A model generated the notes under the pieces. That model was not told the DNA's origin. It did not search any database and was given only the letters and a program-made list of their open reading frames with translations. Shown in pieces: positions 26,305-36,900 of a stretch of 64,000 bases of DNA. Made by a program: the position numbers and the translations under genes. Numbering within the stretch: position 1 is the first letter of the stretch; each line of letters starts with the position of its first letter. The stretch is taken from contig CM060201.1 of NCBI GenBank assembly GCA_030562195.1, positions 28,750,067-28,814,066 on the forward strand, given 5' to 3'. The stretch is from Nipponacmea schrenckii. Lineage: Eukaryota > Mollusca > Gastropoda > Lottiidae.

Positions 26305-28749
26305 TTAATGTGGCAGATTTTTATAGAATGTCTGGTGGTCTGGGTGTGAAATTACAGGCAAGTCGGAATCCATAAGAGCCAATAGATCTTGAAACTTTGG
26401 AAGTGACAACTTAGGTCTAACATTATATGCAGGTCCGGGATAGTACAGCCGTTTTGGTGATCGTTGTTGATCTAAATGTAGATATGAATAGGCATCATCA
26501 AGATGAGACAATTTAAAACCGATCTGCATGTAAAATCCTTTCTTCACCTTCAGCGATTTGACCTTCGTCCAATCTACAACTGTACCGTCTTCCGCCTCTC
26601 GAACTTTCAGAAGGCCAATAGTCTGAGACAATCCTTTCCAGTCTCTTATATCTGCTGTGGTCACCTCCCGAACAATGGTCGGATTACTTCTACAACACTT
26701 TACTATAGCAGTTAACTCGGAAGGCATTGTGATTTCACTCACTCGATTGATTGCCCTTTCTACACAAGAATGTACAGCATCACCTTCGTTCTGGCCATGG
26801 TGGGGCTCAAAGAAATGTATGGATAAATTTTCCGTCGATTTTGATACCTGAATAAAATGTAACATCATAGCTGGTACAATTGTATTTCTGTTTTGACCGG
26901 AACAAGAATCGCAAAATAGATTTATCTCAGATGCACCGGATCTGTCTGAATGTTGCAGGAATTCGTACAAACAAGACGAAATTTCGTTGGAGCCTCTTTT
27001 GGCAAGACCTTCGTGCCACATATACGAATGACACATTTTATTCTTGATATTATATACCGTAAAGTTATAATTAGCCAGGTTGACGACGATAAAACACTTC
27101 GCAGCGATTCGTCTTAGGGAGATAAATAACTTGCTCCAGGTCGAAAGTTGCAAGAAATTTTGATGGATCAATATCTGCTTTCAGTTCTTCTTTTAACTTT
27201 CTCACGGTTGATTTTTCAGCCTGGTGAATTTCAAATGATTCCTGCAATTGCTTTTTGCCCTCAGGTGAACTTTTGAAATATGTAGCACAAAGACTACACA
27301 TGTCCTTTTTGGGCTTGTGGAACGCAAGATTTTGAGATTTAAAAACCTTCAGATAAGTGCTATAATCACACTGTTCATATTGTGATTGATCTTTTTTATA
27401 CAGTTCAAACATTTTGGTAACGGTCAAATCGGAATTTAGGTATTCCTTTTTTGTGTCTTTTCTACAATAGTGAGATTCTGTTCTTGGGAATTTATTAATA
27501 TGGGATCGTATGCAACTTCTTATAAGCTCGTCTCTTTGCTTTAATGATTTAACCCTACCACCTCGCAGTTCATTCTCCAGAATACCCGATTCGTTTGTCT
27601 TTTCAATGACTGTTCTAACAGATTTTTCAGACACTGCAAGTGTGTTAAGAAACATAACTTTACAAACGGGGACCTCCTCACCCTTTTCATTGGGCAGATT
27701 TTGAGCGTCTGGAATTCTCCTTTCGTGCAGATGGGCAATCACTAACTCGTGTGTGTGAGGATATCCAGTGACGTTGTGCTGTCAGTTCACCTGTTTTCCA
27801 ATATTGATTAAATATTTCAGTACGATGATTTTCATCGATTGATTTGCATGATAACTGACGATTTTTACAGGCTAAAAACTGACACCTTTCTTTAATTTGC
27901 CTTTCTTGTACTACTTTTCCCGATTTTTCGGTAATATACTCTGTTCCTTGGTTGCGGTTAAGCTTGACCAGAATCCGCCGTGAAGTTGAACTTGTGTCTT
28001 CAGCTTCAGTGGTATTGCCGGACCCAATTGCTGCGATTTCTTCGCGCTCAACCCCTTCAACTACGTATTCATGACAGTCTTTCGAAATTTCGCAAACAGC
28101 ACAAGTACTTTCGTTAATAAAATGGTCATTACAGATGAGGTTACAGCAATTTTGATTTAGACATTCCACTGTTGCCTTATTATTACATTTGGTGCTGCTG
28201 CACGAAGGAATGACAATACATGCATTATTTGAATTACGTTTTAAAAGTTTGTTCAGGGGTATATCTTCTTCTTCATCATCATCAAGAGCTCGCTTTTTCT
28301 TAAATTCAGATAGGGGCACTAAATCTTCATCAGAGTCTTCTTCGCTTTCGCTTTCACTTATTTCCAAATCGACAATGGTACCTGATAAAGGACGAAATTA
28401 CACAACAATTAATATTTGAAAATCCTAACAGTAATGAAACATGGACTGACGCAGTCTTGACTGCCCACGAATAATTAATGTTCTTGGAATTAATATGTTA
28501 TCCCATCAGCGCGATGCCTTATAGATTTAACTTTATCGCAAAAAATTTCACCTGTGTAAAAGGAACACCTACCTTTACCTTACACTTACCTTTATAATAT
28601 AAACCTTCAGGTTCCCACCACATTGATACTTTGTTGCCTCTTCTCCATTTTGATTCCCCTTTTACTATTTCGTTAGATTTTACTACGTTCTGTGTTTCAT
28701 CATCCCATTTCACCAGGACGTCAAAAACACCTTGACCAGACAATGACAT
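26305..28749 (-). pseudogene. Transposase-like gene: Tudor-like N-terminus, Cys cluster, putative DDE-type core
   Basis: Exon 1 is 28590-28749 and exon 2 begins at 28381, with a 208-bp GT-AG intron that joins in phase (YYKG-TIVDLE). The N-terminus (VLVKWDDETQNVV, GNKVSMWWEPEGLYYKG) resembles a Tudor-like barrel. An acidic region (SESESEEDSDEDL) and a cluster of Cys/His residues follow, then CSLC, FDLEQV, YNFTVYNI, RGSNEISSCLYEFL, LFCDSCSGQNRN and EPHHGQNEGDAVHS. Conserved Asp in FDLEQ and FCDSCSGQN and the later Glu/His/Asp block are candidate metal ligands. I recognise this layout from invertebrate transposase-like proteins but cannot name the superfamily; Sola-type is only a guess. Frameshifts near 27700 and 27090 break the gene. 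Confidence 0.75.
28382..28589 (-). other. 208-bp intron within the transposase-like gene
   Basis: Donor GTAAGT (28584-28589) and acceptor TTTATCAG (ending 28382). Splicing restores the Tudor-like reading frame, YYK-G-TIVDL. The unspliced frame continues for about 20 codons past the donor with no stop, so a read-through form is formally possible. Confidence 0.75.
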
Positions 28750-28889
28750 CGTCTTAATCTATAAAAAATAAAAGTAAACCGGGGTCCGTTTCTGTCGGGG
28801 TGAGGTTCAGCCTTACCTTCGGCAAGATAGGCTAAACAAAGGACCAAAATTCCGGTATTTGAAGTAGGCTATGATAATCCTCATCATGG

Positions 28890-29115
28890 AGGATTCAGGT
28901 GAGGCTGATGAAAACCAAACTTTCATTCTAACACCTTGTTGAAGGCCTATAAGCTGGGTGAGGCGAGTGAGAATCAAACTCTCATTTTAACACCTTGATA
29001 AGCCTAGTCTAGATGAGGCGAGTGAGAATCAAATTTTCATTTTAACACCTTGGTGTATTAGCTGAGGTGAAGCGAATGAGAATCGAACTCTCATTTTAAC
29101 ACCTGTTATTGTAGG
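28890..29115. repeat. Four tandem copies of a ~65-bp unit inside the transposon
   Basis: Each copy reads roughly GAGGCGAGTGAGAATCAAAC, TCTCATTTTAACACCTT, then a variable spacer. Copies start near 28899, 28957, 29015 and 29071. They lie between the transposase 5' end and the right end of the element, so subterminal binding sites are possible. Confidence 0.8.
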
Positions 29116-29912
29116 CTATGATTGGGGACATGGGACGGCATATAATGGGTAGTAATTTAGCCCGCGTATCTAATAATTTGAATAGCTCACCTTTCATTCA
29201 CTTTGTTACCATTCTATAAACATCTTGAACATCAGAAATCAATAAGAAAGTACCCCGGTAGGCTACTTGATTGATTAGTTTTCACCTGCGCGTTTCGAAG
29301 GTAATGCCGCAATGGCGTCATAATTTATGACGTAACTATGACGAATGCACGCAGGTGCAAGTGCTTTATCTCCTTCAAAATAGTGAGTGGAAAGAAAACA
29401 CTGGTCAAGCCTATTTTTGTGTTCGAAATATTTGAACATAATTCGGAAACGAAGATACGCCCATACGTGAAATAGTAAAGGACTATATGAAGACGCAAAT
29501 GACGTTCGACGTCAAGGCGTATGTACATACGTCTTTTCGCTGAAAGAGATTTTGCATTACACGACGATGCGCCCTTCACCCAACAATGAATATCAGTTTA
29601 ATGCCATATTTCAGGAAAAAAATAAATTGAAAAACAGGCTCTGCGGGTCCGAAAACCCCTAAGAAAACCTTGAACTCATTTTATAAAAAAATGAAGATAC
29701 GCCTGTTCGTCATCACACCGACGTATTGAACTTGTCCAAGATCGCGTCAATATAAACGATCACACAAAATTTCATATAAATCCAATAAAAATTGTAGTGT
29801 CTGCCGTTCACAAGCAAATTTTGATGCGTTTGACGAAGTCAAGTGCAATAAATCTATATCGCGTTCACAAGCAATTGTGGACGGACCGCAATTATAATGT
29901 GGGCGTATAAAA

Positions 29913-30610
29913 AGCGCATCATTTTGCGCCTGGTTTCGATATCTTGCTAATCTTATGTGGCTTTATTCGAAAATAGTTCCCAATCCTAAATTGGTGATTA
30001 ATTTACACTTAAAACCTAATTATAATGAATAAAGACCAACAAATCGACCACATTGCGACACTTTTAAGATCAGTTTCTTAGTTGAAAAGCAAATATTTAT
30101 AGCTAAACTAAAAAGGCGCAGAAATAATTAATTCATAAATGCGAATCAGTGAGTTTACGAGGCTTGATTAATCATTTGAAATTACTGACTGATTTTCTGA
30201 ACAATAGTTTTCAAAAAGAATAATTATTAAACTGAAAACCAGTAGGATCTCCTCTTGCCGGAGTCATGTCCTGTCATGGCATTCATTGAATTCATCATGT
30301 TACTCCTTTGGTCTCGATTCGAATACAACTACCCCGATTTACCATTCTTTGCACGAGATTTTGGTAACGCAATTGTACATTGTATGTTTGTGGACGGGAT
30401 GGGTAGATTCAACAAAATAGAGAAGTGTTCCGAACAGATACTACTATAATTGTCAAAATCATGTGATACAACCATGTCTGTCAAATCAGCAAATTGTAAT
30501 TTATTATCAATTAGTTGTCCATAACGATCATATTTGTTTGCTTGATATTTCGACACTATTATATGGATAACAATTACTTATTACGTTTCGATGACTGTAC
30601 TTAATTGACG
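29913..30610. other. Intergenic DNA
   Basis: No gene or recognisable element. Two overlapping opposite-strand frames near 30255-30556 are shadows of each other with no domain. Confidence 0.4.
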
Positions 30611-31510
30611 GAAGGTTATTTCTAAAAATAGTGTTTTTGTGTGCAGTAACAGTCAAGCGGATTTTGATATAATGCATTTTGTTTAGTACAAAATTTTCAT
30701 GGTCATGCTATATTGAAATGTTGTTCAGAAACCAAGTATTGGCCAGGCTTTCATGTGACATGTAGGAAAGTTTTCAACGAGATTTCTGGAAAAAGTTACG
30801 GAAGGTTGTATTTCGTGTTTTAACATTGAAACAGATGGCAAATGAATTGGTCCTTATATTATCAGAAATAATTCTATCTTAGTTACCCCCCTTATTATAA
30901 ACAATAAGGACTCGGTCCAAACCTTCCAATATGTCACATGAAAGCCTGGCCAATACTTAGTTTCTATACAATGATTCAATATAGAATGACCATGAAAATT
31001 TGGAACTAGTCGAAATAAAAGTAAACCACTACATTTTATCTACATCCGTTTGACTGTCATTGCACACAAAACCACCTTTTTTAGAAATAACCTCCCTCCA
31101 ATAAAAGTTCTCATCATCTACGAAATTCTGAAAGAAAATGCACTTTCAGGCATCAAATTCCAAATCTAGACCAATAATTAGTCAAAAATTTCATGCAAAA
31201 ATCTTAAAAGGAAGGGAAAAAGAGGGTTTCTAACAATAGCTCCGACCTAATTCGTATACAACCATTAGCATAAAATGTTTTTCTGAAATGACACATAAAA
31301 CACTCGCCAATACAAATATCATATGACCATGAAATTCTTGTCAAAATGGGAGTAGACCAATACATTTTATCAACATCCGCGACTGCCATTGCTCACAAAA
31401 CTACTATTTCTTTTATTCGGGGGAAGGTATGGCTTAATTCCCATCATCACACAAAAACTGAAAGAAAGTGCTTTTCAGACATCAAATTTAAAATCTACAC
31501 CAAAAGAGAG
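30611..31510. repeat. Inverted and direct repeat cluster
   Basis: Left arm 30611-30769 and right arm 30920-31097 are diverged inverted copies sharing AAGTATTGGCCAGGCTTTCA, TGTGACAT, TTTTCATGGTCAT and GTGTGCA.TGACAGTCAA. A further copy of the right-arm type lies in direct orientation at about 31290-31505, including CATCAAATT..AAATCTA.ACC, which also occurs at 31149-31173. This looks like an old inverted-repeat element partly re-duplicated in tandem. Confidence 0.8.
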
Positions 31511-32677
31511 AAGAGTAGACATACAAGTGTCTCAAAAGGGAGGGAGAAAGAATCTATACCAAAAAGAGACAAAAATAGACATGCAAAACTCCAAAGGGAG
31601 GGAGAAAGAAGATTTTGAAAAATTACATGGATTGAGAGAGAAAGAAGCTTTAAAAAAATAACACTGACTACATTTGTATATTAAGTGGTTTGGCGGTGTG
31701 AGTCAATATAGTTCAAGACACGTGTTGAACAGAACGTAAATATAATTTAGTCATATTTCTCACAGATAATCTATTCATACATGTATTTATGTAATATTTT
31801 ATTGTCCTTCAACTTTTCAAAGATATGGGGCGTTTTGTAATCAACCAATCAAAAGCATTATTTGTGTGACATACCAACTGATGCAGTGTGCACTAAAATA
31901 CTGCATTGATTCTAAAACAACTCTATGAATTCGCTTTGATGAGGTCCAAAACCGATCTTACTTTTGTCGGTAGAACGAATATTCTCTTTAGAAGGATACA
32001 GGTCAACCAATAATGTTTAATGGAATATATCATTGTGATATAAGGGGCACAGATTGATGTTGCAATTCCGACATATCATAGCTGTGCAATAAACACCTTC
32101 GACTGTGAGAGATCCTCATCATTTTTGCTCAACGGTAATTATAGCAGGTCTTGAACAAGCACTAAACCTGAAACAGAATAAGACGGAATAGCATGTTATG
32201 ACTGTGCGAACAAAGAAAAACTATAAAAACCTTACTCAAAACGGGTTCAACTATTTATTAGAATGCGTAACTTTTTTCAAATCAAAAATAAGATATACTT
32301 ATATACTAGTATATTTAGGGAATAAGGGAAATAAGCTCTTGTAGAATTTGTAGCTACTTCCGGAAAGAAGTAAACGTAATGACTAACATTTTGACCTCTT
32401 AATTAACCTTATTGATCTTATCAATTTAACATCCTTACACTTATAATACCACGCAATATCTTCCTATGTCTTTCATTGAGGAGAGCTAATCCCATACTCG
32501 TCATCTTCCTTGACGCATTAAGAGGCTCAAAGTCTATATAGACAGTAAAACGATTAAAAGAATTCTAAATGAGTAACTGCCACTGTTTTGACTTAACGAG
32601 GCAGTATGCACAATTTTCATTATTTAAAACAATATGAATTTTACTTGAAAATATCTAAAAAAAACGCTACTGATATT
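31511..32677. other. Purine-rich tract and AT-rich intergenic DNA
   Basis: 31500-31660 is strongly A/G-rich, with repeats of GGGAGGGAGAAAGAA. Two overlapping plus-strand frames across it are composition artefacts. The rest shows no gene. Confidence 0.5.
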
Positions 32678-33134
32678 TACAAGAACTGTATTTATATTTG
32701 AAGACCTAGTTGCCGAAAATAGTCAGAAATGCCACTGAACGAGCAATCTCTATTGAAATATTTTGTTATGCCTTAAGTACAACCTATAGTTTGTTCTTAC
32801 TTTTTGTTTTATCTAGCACATTATCATTATAACATTTTTATCTGGGTTTAGTTTCGCAGGATCCTAATCCTCTCCTATTTGTTATTAGAAAATATTTCTA
32901 AAATACTCTATTTACATACTTGTATTAACAAGAACTGTATTTATATGAGAAGACCTAGTTGCGTAAAATAGTCAGAAATGCCACTGAATGTGCAATCTCT
33001 ATGAAAATATTTTGTTATGCCTTTAAGTACAACCTATTTGTTCTTTCTTTTTGTTTTATCTAGCACATTATCATTATAACATTTTTATCTGGGATAGTTA
33101 AGCAGGACCCTAATCCTCTCCTATTTGTTATTTA
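32678..33134. repeat. Tandem duplication of a ~210-bp block
   Basis: 32678-32890 and 32928-33134 share AAGAACTGTATTTATAT, GAAGACCTAGTTGC, AATAGTCAGAAATGCCACTG, TTTTATCTAGCACATTATCA and CCTAATCCTCTCCTATTTGT. Spacing is about 250 bp. The copies differ by small indels and substitutions. No coding content. Confidence 0.92.
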
Positions 33135-33903
33135 AGCTTTGAAGCTTAATCAATTAATCAAACTTTAATATCTTTATTATTTCCTTATTAAGAGATATAT
33201 AATATGTGTATTGAAGTCTTCTAGTCTGTAGTGGTTCAAAATATATTTCCTTTAATCCTATGGCTAACATTTATTGTGTACAGATAAAATAATTATTAGA
33301 TATTTCATAATAAACTTATTGATATCAAATGTCTTACTATATCCTGTACAAAGAATTGTATCTCGATACATTACAAACTTAAAACCAACTTATCAACTTT
33401 TAAGATTCAAGAGTTGTTTTCCGGGGAGTTTAATTTCGAACCATTTAGTCGCCAAACCTTCCTCATTAGTAACAGACATTTTAATGTTTTGTTTTGCATA
33501 GGGTTTTGTTGGTGATATTTTGGAGTCATTTTTGTTTCCAAAAGTGCTGATTTTCTCAGGCGATAAGCCCAAATATCAATCATAGGCGGATTTCAAGGAA
33601 TAAAGAAGAGAACCTAAATTCAGAAAATCAAGTAGAGAAAACACGGTGAAAAAGAGATTCGGAAATTCTGCTGGTGGTACCATCAATGTTAACCAGTTTG
33701 CAATAACAAAGATAAAGGATATATATGATATGCTAAATCTCCAATGGTGGAATCTACTATGGCATTTTATTGAATTGGATCTATTGGCTTTTACGGGAAA
33801 AAGGCGCACAGGAAGCGACTATCACATAAAAACACAGAAATAGTTCAAAAGTGAGAGTGTACAAAACAAGATCAAAAAACAAGATATTTATGATTCTGTT
33901 ACA
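33135..33903. other. Upstream region of the sushi-MAM gene
   Basis: Presumed promoter and 5' UTR of the plus-strand gene starting at 33904. No TATA box could be assigned. Frames here (33274-33501, 33576-33843) lack domains. Confidence 0.4.
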
Positions 33904-36900
33904 ATGAATATCATTCACTATTCATTTGTTTTTTTCCTGATCTCGATATTTCAACTTTCCGTTGAAGGACAAAGTAAGTAGTATATTCAATGGATTTTTC
34001 AGGTGTCCAGGGGCGTATGCAAAAATTGCCGAAGAGGTATGGGGTATGAAAGGTGCTCGGCAGGCCGGTGATCTGGAGGCAGGTCCCACAGAAGCAAACG
34101 CGGAAAACAGATGTCCGGAAATAAAATTTAATTTTCATTTTAAAAATAGCCTTTCATAGATATGGCTCAATGGCCCATCTCCTTAATACCCTGGTATACA
34201 TGTTATATTTATCATTTTCCCTCCATCTTACATGTTTGCAAGTGGAATTATTTGATAACTTAGGTTCACAAGTCCGCCGTGACAGGGATCCTTTCTACCA
34301 GCTGGTCCTTGGCCAAAACTCTTGTCATTCATCTTTCCCGACTCAAATTGTGGGTGAAGATGACTTATTCAAGGTCGTCGAACTTTCACACCCCGGTGAT
34401 CGAAATTATATTTTCTTTTCAAAGGAAATGCAGGTTGTGTGAGACCAAGGATAGAAAATGGACGTGCTAAAGTTCGAGCCAGAGGAAAAATGGTTTACTT
34501 TCGTTGTAGAAAGAAATTTACAAGAATAGGTCCAAAGTTTGCAGTTTGTTTACCGAATAGTGTATGGAGTCAACCAGCTCCTATCTGTATAGGTATTATT
34601 TTTAAAATATTAAACTAATAACCATTAGATTGAAAATACATTGATACCCATATTATTTAATAAAGGTTGATACGTACACTTGGGTATACACGACATATTT
34701 CTAAATTTATTACTAGGTTCCTGTTGTAGAAATTGATAACAAATTCGCAATCGGTAATTTTGAACCATCAATAATAACTTTTGTCATTCGAGATATCAAA
34801 TATGTTGATACAAAGTTTATTAAAAAAGTTCTGAACTGATTTTGAACAGAGACGGTGCCAACATTTTTAGAATATCGATAACTTTACATTTGTTATAAAA
34901 TTAACAGAAAACGAAGGAATGCATCGAACAAAAAAGGCCCGAACATACTTAAATGGATAAAGTCTAATGATTTGTAGAGATGGTGCCAACATGTTGAGAC
35001 CATTGACACCTGACTTCACTATTGTACCGCTCTAATACACTCGACAAGATTCGAAATTTTGACAACAAAAAATAAATTTGATAGAAAACTGGTATAATTA
35101 CAATATGAAAAGCAATAACACTTTTTGTGTATTAAGTTAACAGTGAACTATGAAGAAATACGTAGGTTGATAACACTAAAAACGTTCTAGATTGTATATT
35201 TTGATACAATTGTTACTGCGGAAATCCTGAATACAGAAATAGTACTGAAGCTAAATTGCTAAATTTAACATTGAAATATATTTATGAAGTATCAAGGAAA
35301 CAAATACATAACAAATCAATCAATTATAAAATTAACAGCAAATCTGACGTACATATCGAGAATTAAAGAGCTAAATATGCTGAAGTTTAGCTATCAGTAA
35401 GTAAAGCAAATGATCAGATCAAATGGGCTTTTTTTTCGTACCCGTGACAATAGTTGGGAAATCAATCCTTTCAATCAATTTGTTGTTGCTATAGTACCAC
35501 AAAGCATCTTCATTTCGGTTCTGAAAATATATGTTATGGTCTACCAAAACTTCCGATTCATTAACATCAATATCTTGTATCAAAAATGGATACCAACGTT
35601 TTTCATAATACGCTCATCTACATCGACATTCGCATGTACGATATTTCTGTGGTAGATACTGACGGTACGGTCTGTGGTAAAGGTTCTCGAGGGGTACATG
35701 TTTCAGTGAAAACGATGGAAGGTGATTTGTAGTACGAACGGAATGCTAGATAAGAACAGTATTATGTTATTGTTCCATCCAAGCCATTTTAAACACCAGC
35801 ATTAAATGCAACATTGTTACTTGACAAAGGTATATTACAGATTTTAAAGGAAATGTGTATAGCTTTATGAAGCATTGTTGCTTTTACTTGTATTCAACAC
35901 AACAAAGAACGTATTCCCTTTTCAGGTCGAGGTTGTCCAACTATAGTACCAAAAGATGGTCTGCAGATTTCTGGAGAATATGATGGTGCCATGTTAAAGT
36001 TTACTTGTCCTGCTGGAATGAAAAGGAAAGGACCCGAATCTATTCACTGTAATGGAAAGAAATGGAATGCTGGTCAACCGTCCTGTGTTGGTAATAATGG
36101 CTCAAGTTCGGTTTCCTTTCACTATATTTTATTTGCATGATCACAAACGATAAACCTTTTTAATGTCTGATTATATCTACCGGTTGCGATCAGAATGCAA
36201 AATCACATGACGATGAACCTGTATGTTTTTCTATCACAAAATGCATCCACGGGATATATATTTTAGTTCCGTTTGGTATTTAAGACATAGAATAAAATCA
36301 TTCGTTGACCTTCTTTCTTGAAAATATCGGTAGAACTAATGGATATTCAATAGGTTACGTACATGAAGCATGTTAGAAAGCCTTGTTCCTTATAATGTGA
36401 ACGATATGTATTGAAATCTTAGTTGACATGTAACCGTAAAAACATCTAATTATATCAGTTTTAATATGAATTAAATCACTAACTTTTACCCAGCAGTAGC
36501 CCATAATAAATTATAAATCATAACATGTTTGCATGGTTGGTAATTTTCATCCCATATTTCTGTTCTTATAAGGAGGAGTGGTATACTTAAAAAAAAAGCA
36601 TGATACGCGTCACCATAAATAAGCCTTTCAGTGTATATATAATAAAAATCTTGTTTTATTTCACTTATAAGTCTAACATGAAAGTCAATGGGTTTAGCAA
36701 GTCGACCGAACAATATATGTATGGGACATTGGATGAGATACTTAAAATGGCGACTTCATTACTATATTATATGTACTCGAAATTCACAGATCTCTGAACC
36801 AGATGTCTTCGTAATCAACTTTTCATCCGATCTAATCTAATTTTGTTTGTTTGCAGTCGGTATAAGTCTACAATGTGATTTTGAAAAAGAAGAACTATGT

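Larger units (their letters stand above)
24556..29912 (-). mobile_element. DNA transposon, superfamily uncertain, with spliced transposase-like gene
   Basis: The outer ends match as an inverted repeat: TATACGCCCACATTATAAT at 24558-24576 and its complement at 29892-29910. An inner perfect 32-bp inverted repeat lies at 25637-25668 and 29697-29728. The motif ATACGCC recurs in both flanks (about 24559, 25453, 25662, 25873, 25911, 25976; 29455, 29516, 29698, 29904). The minus-strand gene at 26305-28749 lies centrally. No target-site duplication was found. The true left end may be near 25450 rather than 24556, with the outer part a separate insertion. Confidence 0.65.

Noticed and set aside
31346..31661. 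Two overlapping 90-codon frames
   Set aside because: Lie in a purine-rich duplicated tract; Lys/Arg/Glu bias comes from base composition.
35410..35655. Plus-strand ORF inside intron 2 of the sushi-MAM gene
   Set aside because: The neighbouring exons join in phase without it and it lacks clear splice sites and a sushi pattern.
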